DNA of 25,492 bases, from assembly GCA_021604825.1 (NCBI GenBank), contig BQJS01000047.1, forward strand, positions 1 through 25,492. Direction: 5' to 3'. Position 1 is the first letter of the stretch; every line of letters begins with the position of its first letter. The DNA is from Phycisphaerae bacterium. Lineage in GTDB: Bacteria; Planctomycetota; Phycisphaerae; UBA1845. The notes beneath the pieces are model-generated. The model was not told the DNA's origin and searched no databases. It was given only the letters and a program-made list of their open reading frames with translations. This document shows positions 1 to 8,807 of the stretch, one piece after another. The translations under genes were made by a program, and so were the position numbers.

Positions 1-1
1 C

Positions 2-1981
2 TCGCCGCCTCGAAACCCGGGACAATACGACTGGGCCTTGCACAACGCCAGGCGCGGCATCCGAGTCCGCCTTCAATGCGGGCGCGAGGAAAACGTGAAA
101 ATCATTCAACCAGCGAGCGGGGAGGCGTTTTCACTCACAAGGCGATTTCGACATTCGTTGCTGGGACGCGGTATCAGTACGGGCGACGCTTCATCTTCGC
201 TACTAGACACAATGGTTTTGGGACACCGGGGCGCGGTCAATGAGAGAACCGAGCGGTTGTTTCTCGAAACCGGATGCGCCCATTACCTCGCCGTAAGCGG
301 TATTCACATTGCCATGCTGGCTTCGATCGTTTGGTTTCCCGCCCGTCTCTTTGGTGCCAACCGAAGATTGGCCGCCGCGCTCATGATTGTCGCCGTCATC
401 GTTTACGTGATCGTCGCCGACGCCCGGCCATCCATGCTTCGGGCAGCAGTGATGGCCTGCACCCTAAGCGTATCCATTCTTCTTCGACGTCGGGCGAGCA
501 CCATCAACTCATTGTCCGTCGCCGTGATCCTGCTTCTGTCGATCAACCCGCTTTCATTATTCGATGTCGGATTCCAACTTTCGTTCGTCGCGGTCACGGG
601 CATCGTCTTGCTCACGCCCGTGATGACTTCGCAAGCCAGTCGCCTATTCGCGAGCCAAAATGTTTCCGTAAGCGAAAACGCTGCCCCACAAGACCCCAGC
701 GAACTGATCATCACGCAACGAAGCTACCTGCATTGGATAAGACAAGTACTCCACCCGGTGATGCTGCTCGTTTTCGTATCGATCGCGGCATGGATCTCGA
801 CGCTACCGATTGTGGCGATACACTTCGCGCGGTTGGCACCACTGGGTTGGCTGGGCTCGATTTTGTCATTCCCCATCGTGTTCGTTGTGATGGTTTTGAG
901 TTTCCTCAAGCTGGCAGTTGGGCTCATTTCCCCGATCGCAAGTCCAATCGTAGATGCGCCGCTTCGATTTTCGACGGATGCGCTTCAAGGATTTCTGGAG
1001 TTTGCGCGTTCGCACCTGGGTGGTCCGATCGACGTGACGCCTCCGTCGACCATCACGCTGCTTGCATACTACAGTTGCCTGATGGCCATCGTTTTCGCAT
1101 CGCGCCGAGGTTGGCGACTTCGACTTGGCCTGCGAGTGGCCGCCCTATTCGCACTAACCATCGCATCATGGAATTGGCCGACGCAAAGTTCAAGCTCTCT
1201 AACCATCACGCAATTCGCAGTTGGGCGAGGCACCACCACGTTGATTGAATTGCCCAACGGCGGTACGTGGATCTACGACGCGGGCTCGTCTTCACCAAGC
1301 GATCCGGGCGAACACACGGTCTTACCGTACATGCATGACCGCAAGATCTCGCGACTGAACGGCATCATTGTCAGCCACGCCAACCTGGATCATTTCGGCG
1401 GTGTGCCGGCGCTCGTCCGCAGCAAGTCCTGCGACGCCGTGTTCGTAAATACCGATGGGCTGCCCTCGGATACTCGACGCGACGGACCTTTCGAGGTCTT
1501 GCTACAGGCCTTAAGTCAATCGGGGCAAACCCTACGACCGCTGCACGAAAACGACGACCTCGACTGGGGCGAACACGTTCGCGCGAAGGTGCTTTGGCCA
1601 CCCGCGCAATCGAACACGCATCTCAGCACCAACGATCAATCCATTGTCATTCGGTTGGAATACGAGGGGCGCAGCGTGCTGATTACCGGGGATATTGGGC
1701 ATGTCGCCCAACAATACCTGATCGACAACTGCGACCTCAAGTCCGACGTGCTCATCTTGCCGCATCATGGCGCTGTCGAACACAACACCGCCGCCTTCAT
1801 CAGTGCCGTCAGTCCCACCGCGCTCGTGCGATCCAGCTTCGTCAAAGACCAAGACAGCCCCGACCTCGCCCGCTCCGCCGAGTCGATTCCGATTCTCAAT
1901 ACAGCCAACAAAGGGGCTATCCAAATCAAAGTCCGTGACGGTGAAATCAACGTCGCCCCATTTCTGACTCCGCCCGAATAA
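2..1981 (+). CDS. comEC: ComEC/Rec2 family competence protein, 5'-truncated
   Basis: This is the inner-membrane channel that passes single-stranded DNA into the cytoplasm during natural transformation. The frame is open to the left edge, and the codons before the first internal TTG (38) already read as the end of the N-terminal DUF4131 region (NPGQYDW, then ARRGI). The true start therefore lies outside the window and roughly the first 100 residues are missing. Next comes the competence-domain signature (GHRGAVNERT, then AVSGIHIAML, about bases 219-330) with a series of hydrophobic segments to about base 1200. The C-terminal part is a metallo-beta-lactamase-like domain: SHANLDHFGG (HxxxDH, bases 1372-1401), a TGDIGH motif near 1684 and LPHHG near 1760. 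The domain order is that of full-length ComEC. It ends in TAA, 17 bases from the convergent protease gene, with no visible terminator between them. Family assignment is confident; whether the cell is competent cannot be judged. Confidence 0.93.
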   Translation, partial: SPPRNPGQYDWALHNARRGIRVRLQCGREENVKIIQPASGEAFSLTRRFRHSLLGRGISTGDASSSLLDTMVLGHRGAVNERTERLFLETGCAHYLAVSGIHIAMLASIVWFPARLFGANRRLAAALMIVAVIVYVIVADARPSMLRAAVMACTLSVSILLRRRASTINSLSVAVILLLSINPLSLFDVGFQLSFVAVTGIVLLTPVMTSQASRLFASQNVSVSENAAPQDPSELIITQRSYLHWIRQVLHPVMLLVFVSIAAWISTLPIVAIHFARLAPLGWLGSILSFPIVFVVMVLSFLKLAVGLISPIASPIVDAPLRFSTDALQGFLEFARSHLGGPIDVTPPSTITLLAYYSCLMAIVFASRRGWRLRLGLRVAALFALTIASWNWPTQSSSSLTITQFAVGRGTTTLIELPNGGTWIYDAGSSSPSDPGEHTVLPYMHDRKISRLNGIIVSHANLDHFGGVPALVRSKSCDAVFVNTDGLPSDTRRDGPFEVLLQALSQSGQTLRPLHENDDLDWGEHVRAKVLWPPAQSNTHLSTNDQSIVIRLEYEGRSVLITGDIGHVAQQYLIDNCDLKSDVLILPHHGAVEHNTAAFISAVSPTALVRSSFVKDQDSPDLARSAESIPILNTANKGAIQIKVRDGEINVAPFLTPPE

Positions 1982-1998
1982 GCGCGGGAAAAAGCGAA

Positions 1999-4900
1999 TT
2001 ACTGCGGGCCACCCAGCAAGACCGACAATTGGCTCCAGTCGTCCAAGTCAATGTCGTCGTTGGTTTCGTCCATGTTCGCACATGCACACGATGGATTCGC
2101 CACGATGTCTTCGCCGAAGCAGTGCGTAAACCCGTCAATGTCGGCTAGGTCAAAGTCGCCATCGTTATCCATGTCGCCAGAATTCAAACAGCAGTCGCCC
2201 ACAGTCAACTCAGCTTCGTCGCTAAACAAGAAACAAGGCGATCCCAGCGTCAGCGTCCGGAGGCTATACGCTCCCTCATCGCCCGCATCGACAGGTGAAA
2301 TCGAAAGCGTGCTGGAAAACGAACCGGAAATTCCTCCGCCGTCCACCAGGCCTATGCCATCCTTGAACCATTGTAGGAATTGATTGGCTCCGTTCGGCGA
2401 CACCGCGACGGCATTGAATACTGCATCGCCGCCGGCGTCAGTGCAAACACTGACGGGTTGCTGAAGGTACTCAGGGCCAGTAACGGAAAGTGTTGTCGTT
2501 CCTGAAATTTCCGATTCCCCACATGCCCCGCTGACAACGCAGCGATAATCACCGACAGAGTTTGTGGTGACATTGCCGATCGTTAAGAAATTCGTGTCCG
2601 CGCCGGAGATTCCGCCACCATTGACCAGCGGTACGCCGTCCTTTTCCCAAGAAAACGCGAGCTGATCGCCCGTGGCTTCGACGTTTGTCACAGCAGCGTT
2701 GCCCAAGCAACTCACCAATGATGCCGGCGGTTGCTGGGTAATCGCCATTCCTTCAAACGGTGAGAGCGTGATCGCCGACGAACTCCAATCACCACAATCG
2801 TTGGTCGCAGTCAATTGATAGTCACCATAATCACCCACGCCCAGATTCGTAATCTCCAATGACAGGCCGTTCTCACCAGGGAGATCGACGTCGTCTCTTG
2901 ACCATTGCAACGTGTCGAAACCCGTGGCGGTCGCAATGAGCGTAATGTCATCGCCCAAACAGATTTTTGTATTTGAAGTTTGGGCCTCAACCTCTGGCAC
3001 CGGGCAATCCTCGCCACCGAAGATCACCAGCGCGAAGTTTGCGTCGATCGCGCCCGTCTCCGGATGACCGTCTTGCACAATCTCATCCCCCACAACTTCA
3101 AATGTCCACATACCGGCTTCGGGGGCGCTGAGGAAAACGTTTTCGACCGTGTCGATGGTGTTGGATGATCCGCCCGGAGTCGAAAAGTTTCCCGTCAGGA
3201 GCCCATTGTTACCCCAATACACCACCTGCGATGGCGACGTCACTTTCAAAGACAAGTCGTTAACCCTATGAACGCCTGCACCAGGTGAACCCGCCCGATC
3301 CGTATACACCATTGTCACCCGCAACTGGTCGTTAAACGGTAGAACTGGATTGATCGTTCGTGTAAACGACGCCGTTTCAAATGGCTCGATCAATACCGTT
3401 TCGTCGATGATCGTAAAGTTATCCCGACGATCGTAAATGTTCATGACATTGGGCAGTCCCCATCCCTGGTGAGTTCGAGTCAAATCATCGCCCAACCCCG
3501 AGAATGCATATGAGTTGGCTGTGTTGATGAGCATCGCCTTGGCCGTGGATGCATGCGGTCGCTCTGCAAACACCGTCCCGCCAGAAACCGGATTGCCGAA
3601 TAGTCCGTCAGCCCACATCTCATAGAACAAACCAAAGTGACCGGCAACAATGGGACACGCACCGCTCGTTCCACCAAACGAACTGGTGTAACCACCATTC
3701 GACGATGTCGTGCGAATGGAGTCCCAGAAATGACAAAGGTCGGGTTTGATGCGGCCGTCGGTCATCGGCCCGATGGAACCGCTGCCACCCCATACGTGAG
3801 ACGCCGGGTTGCTACTGTTAAAATGCAACACGCCACCCACTCCGACGACGTTCTTCGCCCAAGCATGCTCCACGCCCGATTGCGTTCCTGAGTTGCCCGT
3901 GGAGTGCAGTACGAGAATATCCTGATTGAATACGATCTGATCCATCTCAGCCGACACCGAGGTGTAGTTGGGTGTGTCGGCGAATCCCCAGCTATTCGAT
4001 TGGAAGACACAGTTGAAGGGTGACTGTGATAGCTCAAGCATGTTGCTGCTGCGCGAGCCGGCAAACCCAAATGCCGAGAAAATGCCCTCGCCATCCGGCA
4101 ACATTCCGCGGCCACTCGCACTGCCCGTGCCGTCGCCGAAGACGATCCCAAATGTCGAGGTACCATGCGGCTGGATGCCGCCGCTATCGACTGGAGCGGG
4201 ACCATTTCGCACTGTAATACGTGATGAAAACGCTTGATGGCTCGTCAGGACCCCGTTGTCCATGACCTCCGCGCGAACGCCTGCCCCGGTATAACCCGCG
4301 ACACTTTCGAGTTGATCCGCGCCGCCGATCGTATTTGATCGAGCAATATTCATGCGCGTCTTTGGGGCAGTCCACCGTTCAACGAACGCCACCTGATCCA
4401 GTGCAACGACTTGCTTCAACTGATCCGGCGAGAGCGTCACCTCCATTAGAAAGCTCTTCTCGTCGACGACTTCGACAGTTCCGCCGGCCGTCTGAATCAG
4501 GTCGGCGACCTCGAATTGCTGCCCGAACACTTCGTCGAAGACCATGACGCGATAGCGCTGCGACAAATCGCTAACGTGCCGGGCATTGGTGTTGGCCAAG
4601 CGCGCGATCACCGTTGCGTCTACCCGGTAGCCCGGATGATACAAGCCCACCCATCGGACGAACGGTAGCGCCTCAACTTGCGCCGCTTCGGCGGGATCCA
4701 TTTCGACGACATAACTGTGATGCGGCAAAAAGGCGCGAACGTCGCCGAACTTCTCAACCTGCTTGCGCATTTCCGGAATCGGCGGGGAGACAAACTGTAC
4801 AATATGGACGCGACAATTCGCGTTGGCTTCCAACGCGGAATGAACACCGAGCGTGGAACGAAGCGGCTCAAACGCACCCTGTCGCAGTTGAATCTCGCGA

Positions 4901-5229
4901 CGGAGCGAGCGTGGTTCAACAAACGATGTGCCATCGCGAGCGACAGTAAAGTACGCCTGCTCGTCACCGGCCAAACTTGATTCGTCCCAAACCACAACCT
5001 TGACTTGCGACCCATCGAACTCAAGCAGTTTTGGATCGCGAATCGTAGCGTTCGTTCGGCGAATCGTCCGGGCGTCGTCCAGACGTAGTTCCTGGGCACC
5101 TGCCTCATCGCGAACGGTCAATCGCTTACCATTGGCTGGATCTGCCGCGTGCGCCAAACTCAATCCAAAGCCAACATGGACGAGCGTAAGAAACCCACCG
5201 ACAAAAACGCGGAAACCGCTGAAACGCAT
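1999..5229 (-). CDS. Secreted S8 subtilisin-like protease with Ig-like repeats and dockerin-like tail
   Basis: An exported serine protease of 1076 residues. A Sec signal peptide is visible (MRFSGFRVFVGGF to AHA, residues 1-28), followed by a propeptide-like region (about 30-290). The catalytic domain has Asp in VMDNG (about D324), His in PHGTS (about H355), the oxyanion Asn in STGNSG (about N446) and Ser in GGTSGACP (about S522). The usual HGTHVAG is HGTSTFG here. Residues about 630-740 resemble the C-terminal beta-barrel of KP-43-type subtilases (VNDLSLKVTSP, then TVENVFLSAP). Three Ig-like domains follow (about 742-825, 828-917, 920-1010), each ending in a GDY- or GAY-type strand. The tail (about 1013-1076) holds a Ca-binding loop GDMDNDGDFDLADI and a degenerate second copy, as in dockerin-like domains common in Phycisphaerae. 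A GGGGAG ribosome site about 5-10 bases upstream supports the start. It probably degrades extracellular protein; the tail may anchor it or bind Ca. Confidence 0.9.
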   Translation of the reverse strand: MRFSGFRVFVGGFLTLVHVGFGLSLAHAADPANGKRLTVRDEAGAQELRLDDARTIRRTNATIRDPKLLEFDGSQVKVVVWDESSLAGDEQAYFTVARDGTSFVEPRSLRREIQLRQGAFEPLRSTLGVHSALEANANCRVHIVQFVSPPIPEMRKQVEKFGDVRAFLPHHSYVVEMDPAEAAQVEALPFVRWVGLYHPGYRVDATVIARLANTNARHVSDLSQRYRVMVFDEVFGQQFEVADLIQTAGGTVEVVDEKSFLMEVTLSPDQLKQVVALDQVAFVERWTAPKTRMNIARSNTIGGADQLESVAGYTGAGVRAEVMDNGVLTSHQAFSSRITVRNGPAPVDSGGIQPHGTSTFGIVFGDGTGSASGRGMLPDGEGIFSAFGFAGSRSSNMLELSQSPFNCVFQSNSWGFADTPNYTSVSAEMDQIVFNQDILVLHSTGNSGTQSGVEHAWAKNVVGVGGVLHFNSSNPASHVWGGSGSIGPMTDGRIKPDLCHFWDSIRTTSSNGGYTSSFGGTSGACPIVAGHFGLFYEMWADGLFGNPVSGGTVFAERPHASTAKAMLINTANSYAFSGLGDDLTRTHQGWGLPNVMNIYDRRDNFTIIDETVLIEPFETASFTRTINPVLPFNDQLRVTMVYTDRAGSPGAGVHRVNDLSLKVTSPSQVVYWGNNGLLTGNFSTPGGSSNTIDTVENVFLSAPEAGMWTFEVVGDEIVQDGHPETGAIDANFALVIFGGEDCPVPEVEAQTSNTKICLGDDITLIATATGFDTLQWSRDDVDLPGENGLSLEITNLGVGDYGDYQLTATNDCGDWSSSAITLSPFEGMAITQQPPASLVSCLGNAAVTNVEATGDQLAFSWEKDGVPLVNGGGISGADTNFLTIGNVTTNSVGDYRCVVSGACGESEISGTTTLSVTGPEYLQQPVSVCTDAGGDAVFNAVAVSPNGANQFLQWFKDGIGLVDGGGISGSFSSTLSISPVDAGDEGAYSLRTLTLGSPCFLFSDEAELTVGDCCLNSGDMDNDGDFDLADIDGFTHCFGEDIVANPSCACANMDETNDDIDLDDWSQLSVLLGGPQ

Positions 5230-5468
5230 CGTTCTCTCCCCGGAAATTCCGTAATTTTTGAGACCTACACACCAATAACCAATTTAGCTACCAGCCATTG
5301 CCACTTCAAGCGTGCGTCATCAAACACCTGTGTCCGATATGCGTCGGAGATCTTTGCGACATAGGACTCTCGGCTGAACCAGCCCACTTCAACTTCAACG
5401 AATGCGATTCTGCGAGGCATACGCCAGCAAGTTTGTTCACCGCGCCATAACGCCCTACACTGCGGGTT

Positions 5469-6698
5469 ATGAGTCGAGGATCGAAGAAACCAGAGCCGCG
5501 CCGCCGCGCCCCCAAACAGCACCACGCCGAAGAAAACCGCACACCGCGGATCATCACCGATGCATCCGAGTTGAGTTCAGTGTGTGACCAGATCAGTTCG
5601 GTCCACAGCTTTGCTTTCGACACAGAATTCATCATGGAGGATCGTTTCAAACCCGAAATCGGTTTGATTCAACTCGCCACCGACGACACCGTGGTACTCG
5701 TTGACCCCTACGAAGTCGAAGATCTTTCGCCTGTTTGGAATCTGGTTGCCGACCCGTCGATCGAAGTCGTGGTCCATGCCGGGATCGAAGACCTGTCGCT
5801 CTGTTTCACACAAGGCGGCGTCATGCCTCAAAATGTTTTTGACTGCCAAGTAGCCTGCGGCATGATCACGACGGACTACCCACTAAGTCTCGCACGCATG
5901 ACCCGCAACCTCATCAAAGTGCGGCTCCACAAATCGCAAACCCTGACCGATTGGCGGCGACGGCCACTATCGCCCGAGCAAATTCGCTATGCAGCCGACG
6001 ATGTCATTTACCTGCCATCGGTTCGCCGAGCGATCCAAAGACGCTCGGAAGCTTTGAAGCGCACCGATTGGATCGCAGAGGAGATGTCGAAGTTCAGCCG
6101 CCCAGAAACCTACGAGCGCACCGATCGAGCCACCGTCGTGCGACTCAAAGGGGCTGGTTCACTTGACGGACTTGGACTGGCTGTCGCCATCGAACTTATC
6201 AAGGTACGCGAACAGCTAGCCAGTCAATACGACCGGCCCGTGCGCTCGGTCATCCGCGACCATTTGCTCGTGGAAATCGCCCGCCACCGCTGGACCAAAC
6301 CCAGCGACATCAAAAAATTACGCGGCATGAACGTCAACAGCAGCGCCCTTCGAGACGTTGCATCGGGCGTGGAAAGAGCCTGCGCCCTGCCCGAAGAAAG
6401 TTGGCCACCGGTCGCCCCGGTCGACGACGAATCCGACCAGGAAGCCGCGCTGGCGATGCTGTTGGGCGCCGTGCTTCGTGCCCATTGCAATCAACAGAAC
6501 GTGTCGCATCAGCTCGTCGCCGCCAAGGCTGAAATCCGCAAGTTTGTTCGCTCACGAATTCGAAATGAGGAATCCACGGGCCAAGTAGCGCTGGACAACG
6601 GTTGGCGTCACGCGTTTGCCGGTGCGCGTTTGGACGATGTGATTTCAGGGAAGCGGCAAATCCAAATCATAGACGGCGACATCAAGATCCCCGAATAA
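5469..6698 (+). CDS. rnd: Ribonuclease D (DEDDy 3'-5' exonuclease with HRDC domain)
   Basis: A cytoplasmic 3'-to-5' exoribonuclease, in known cases involved in tRNA 3' maturation and stable RNA turnover. All DEDDy elements are present: DTEF (D51, E53) in motif I, HAGIEDLSL (D108) in motif II, and YAADD (Y174, D178) in motif III. The exonuclease domain spans about residues 30-195. An HRDC-type helical domain follows at about 210-290 (LVEIARHRW, IKKLRGM), and a further C-terminal helical region continues to residue 409, as in long RNase D proteins. The N-terminus is basic and probably disordered. The start is the first ATG in frame; no strong ribosome binding site is visible before it, so a slightly different start is possible. 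It is divergent from the protease gene across a 239-base gap, and the Smr-like gene follows 49 bases downstream. Confidence 0.92.
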   Translation: MSRGSKKPEPRRRAPKQHHAEENRTPRIITDASELSSVCDQISSVHSFAFDTEFIMEDRFKPEIGLIQLATDDTVVLVDPYEVEDLSPVWNLVADPSIEVVVHAGIEDLSLCFTQGGVMPQNVFDCQVACGMITTDYPLSLARMTRNLIKVRLHKSQTLTDWRRRPLSPEQIRYAADDVIYLPSVRRAIQRRSEALKRTDWIAEEMSKFSRPETYERTDRATVVRLKGAGSLDGLGLAVAIELIKVREQLASQYDRPVRSVIRDHLLVEIARHRWTKPSDIKKLRGMNVNSSALRDVASGVERACALPEESWPPVAPVDDESDQEAALAMLLGAVLRAHCNQQNVSHQLVAAKAEIRKFVRSRIRNEESTGQVALDNGWRHAFAGARLDDVISGKRQIQIIDGDIKIPE

Positions 6699-6737
6699 AA
6701 CCCGATGCATCAAGCATCTCCGACCGAACCCGCGATT

Positions 6738-6741
6738 GGAG
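6738..6741 (+). promoter_or_regulatory. Ribosome binding site GGAG that decides the start of the Smr-like gene
   Basis: GGAG lies six bases before the TTG at 6748. The other possible start, TTG at 6736, overlaps this site and has no Shine-Dalgarno sequence of its own, so the downstream TTG is preferred. Confidence 0.5.
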
Positions 6742-6747
6742 TTTGAA

Positions 6748-7092
6748 TTGTCCGACATCAAGACGTTCAATCTCAAAGAAGGGATGCCCATACTCGAGGA
6801 GGCGAGGCAGAGACTCTCGGCGGCACTGACCCACGCGCGCCAGAAAAAACTCCCCGCAATCAAACTGATTCACGGGTATGGGTCTTCCGGCGTCGGCGGT
6901 GTACTTCAGATTGGCATCCGAAAATCACTTCGCAAGCGCCGCAAGAAAGGCGAGATCCGTCAGTACATTTTCGGTGAGAACTGGTCGATCTTCGACGAAA
7001 CATCACGCGAGGCGATTGAGGAATATCCGTCGCTACGCAAAGACTCCGACCTCGACCGCGGCAACGACGGCATCAGCATCGTGATCCTCTAG
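6748..7092 (+). CDS. Small Smr-domain-like protein
   Basis: A protein of about 114 residues that looks like a stand-alone Smr (small MutS-related) domain. What supports this is the order of a leading helix with acidic and basic residues (EEARQRLSAAL), then a strand running into a glycine-rich loop (IKLIHGYGSSGVGGVLQ), matching the Smr pattern IHGKG..GGVL. A basic helix (IRKSLRKRRKKG) and a short C-terminal strand (GISIVIL) follow. Smr domains bind or nick nucleic acid; some act on stalled ribosomes or structured DNA. The usual leading LDLHG motif is not evident, so activity is uncertain. A TTG start is used, with GGAG six bases upstream. It follows ribonuclease D by 49 bases on the same strand, so the two are probably co-transcribed and could both act in RNA metabolism. 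Confidence 0.7.
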   Translation: MSDIKTFNLKEGMPILEEARQRLSAALTHARQKKLPAIKLIHGYGSSGVGGVLQIGIRKSLRKRRKKGEIRQYIFGENWSIFDETSREAIEEYPSLRKDSDLDRGNDGISIVIL

Positions 7093-7108
7093 AGCTGGCC
7101 CACCTTTC

Positions 7109-7190
7109 CGTTATCCCCGCAAAAGCGGGAATCCACAATCCGTACGTTATGCAGTACCCGTCTCTGGACTCCCGTGTGCGCGGGAGTGGC
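7109..7190. repeat. REP/MITE-like palindromic repeat
   Basis: Two hairpins lie about 40 bases apart. The left is CCCGC-AAAA-GCGGG (7116-7129) followed by AATCCA. The right is ACTCCCG-TGTGCG-CGGGAGT (7168-7187) preceded by TGG. The outer parts are complementary (TCCA at 7132-7135 against TGGA at 7165-7168), giving a head-to-head inverted pair. The left half is close to the CCCGC-GAAA-GCGGGAATCCA palindromes widespread between bacterial genes. It lies between the Smr-like gene and the terminator of the ECF operon. Copy number cannot be seen in one window. Confidence 0.6.
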
Positions 7191-7265
7191 GATGTGCGGT
7201 AGTGACGAACGAGTACAGATACGCGCAAATTCAACTGCGAAAATGCACCGGATTGGCCTCTCCAT

Positions 7266-7299
7266 AAAAAAAGGCCCGCAGGATGAATTCCCACGGGCC
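7266..7299 (-). terminator. Intrinsic terminator of the ECF sigma/anti-sigma/PDZ operon
   Basis: Read on the minus strand this is a 10-bp stem (GGCCCGTGGG against CCTGCGGGCC, two G-U pairs) with a 7-base loop, followed directly by seven T. It sits about 30 bases after the stop codon of the PDZ gene. Confidence 0.88.
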
Positions 7300-7329
7300 C
7301 CAAAATTCTCATCGATGAATTCGCACGAA

Positions 7330-8706
7330 CTACTCGTTCGCTGAAACGTCTGCTTCCAATACATGGCTAAATTTTTCGAATGCCTCGGGATTGCGATCTT
7401 CGAGATCATCCCTGTCGCTATAAACCTTCACCACTTCCGTATCGCCCTTGCGGATTGTCAGTTCGATCTGACCGTCGGGATTCACCATGAACGTCTGCTT
7501 GGCTTTACCGTCCGGCATGAAGAATGCGTGGGCACCCATGCCCGCTCCATCCTTCAATTCAATCAGTGCGTTGTGAAGTTGTTCGCGAGCTTCCCCGGTG
7601 ATTTGAGACTGCTCACCGATTCGCTCAAGCAAATCCTTGTGCAAAAACTCTAAGTTGTCGGTGTCAATGTCGAACGTGAAGTTCGCACCACCATGATCGC
7701 CAGCGCGGAACATGTAAACAGAGCGGGAATTGTGTGAGTCGTATAGTTCAAATGCTTCTTCATCTGCCGCCTGCAACGCATCCGCATCAGCAAAATCAGC
7801 CACATCGGCTTCATCTTCATGACCTTCCGTATACCGCTTTACGGTGATCGCCCCATCACCCGTTTGCGAAATACTCACCACTTCACCGTTGTCATTGGAC
7901 TTGATATTGACGACGCGCTCACCATTATCAAAGCTCATGTCGAATTCAGCGTTGAGGTTGGCCAACCCTTGAAGTGATTCTGGCAGACTGCTCCAGTCAA
8001 AGTTCTCGTCCAAGGTGAATCCATGGTCACCACCGGACTTCTCGAAGTGCCATACGTTTGGACCAAACCGGAAGCTGTCCGCGAAGTCAACGTCTGGCGT
8101 GTGCATCAACTCAACTTTGCCAGACTGCGGTTCGCCGAGCGTCGCTGTCAATTCGAGCGACCGACCATCGCGATTCACGCCAATGCGGGCTTCACTGCCC
8201 GGCTCCAAGTCTCCGATCACTTTCGACAGACCAGCCACGCCTTCGGCAATCGACTGACCGTTGATCGAGGTGACGATGTCGCCTTTTTCCAAACCAGCCG
8301 CTTCAGCCGGGCTCTCCTTGATGACGTTAAGAATGCGAACGCCACCTTCAATGTCGAGGTCCTCGGCATCTTTGGTTGCGACTTGGCCAAGGTACACGCC
8401 AAGCCAACCGCGATTCGAATTGTCTTCGTCTACGCTGGCCATGACTTGGATACGCTTGTTGATGACGACACCTTCTGACGGATCTCCATCGGCTTCCATC
8501 TTGATGACGAATTGCCCCGCGCCCTGTCGCTGCGGCGCGACTTCGTCACCCGTCACAGCCACCACCTTCACCTGGACGTTTCCTTCATTCACACTCTCAA
8601 CAACAAGAACGCCATCTTTTTCAGTGACGACTTTTCCCTTAGTCGCGTCAGCCGCCCACAGGGGCGCTGCAATCAACAATACTGTGCCGAAAATAACTGC
8701 TTTCAT
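7330..8706 (-). CDS. Secreted PDZ-domain protein
   Basis: A 458-residue exported protein. The chosen ATG is the one directly before a clean Sec signal peptide (MKAVIFGTVLLIAAPLWAAD, residues 1-20) and has AAAGGG eight bases upstream. The open frame extends 40 codons further, but those residues are hydrophilic and would bury the signal. One PDZ domain is visible at about 98-192 (GWLGVYLG carboxylate-binding strand, then SPAEAAGLEKGDIVTSINGQSI), like those of HtrA/DegP and CtpA, but no protease catalytic motifs follow. The rest is charged and rich in D, E and G, with no recognised domain. It is the last gene of an operon after an ECF sigma factor and its anti-sigma, and it ends at a strong terminator. 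A role in envelope stress sensing or in scaffolding is inferred from context only. Confidence 0.82.
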   Translation of the reverse strand: MKAVIFGTVLLIAAPLWAADATKGKVVTEKDGVLVVESVNEGNVQVKVVAVTGDEVAPQRQGAGQFVIKMEADGDPSEGVVINKRIQVMASVDEDNSNRGWLGVYLGQVATKDAEDLDIEGGVRILNVIKESPAEAAGLEKGDIVTSINGQSIAEGVAGLSKVIGDLEPGSEARIGVNRDGRSLELTATLGEPQSGKVELMHTPDVDFADSFRFGPNVWHFEKSGGDHGFTLDENFDWSSLPESLQGLANLNAEFDMSFDNGERVVNIKSNDNGEVVSISQTGDGAITVKRYTEGHEDEADVADFADADALQAADEEAFELYDSHNSRSVYMFRAGDHGGANFTFDIDTDNLEFLHKDLLERIGEQSQITGEAREQLHNALIELKDGAGMGAHAFFMPDGKAKQTFMVNPDGQIELTIRKGDTEVVKVYSDRDDLEDRNPEAFEKFSHVLEADVSANE

Positions 8707-8714
8707 ATCAACAA

Positions 8715-8720
8715 CCCTTT
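8715..8720 (-). promoter_or_regulatory. Ribosome binding site AAAGGG that decides the start of the PDZ gene
   Basis: AAAGGG on the minus strand is separated by eight bases from the ATG at 8706. This supports the start that opens with a signal peptide over the longer open frame beginning at 8826. Confidence 0.55.
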
Positions 8721-8807
8721 CAAAATGACCCATAAATGATCGATGATTCATGGTCTTATTCCTCCGCCAAGACAACGGCGCGATGCCTCTTGTTTCTTTC
8801 ACGATTT

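Noticed and set aside
274..1248. Long alternative frame (324 codons) within comEC
   Set aside because: It lies inside the comEC frame that carries all family motifs; its translation is Arg/His/Pro-rich with no recognisable domain, typical of a shadow frame in GC-rich DNA.
7109..7190. CRISPR array
   Set aside because: Only one palindromic unit pair with no regular spacers; no cas genes in the window.
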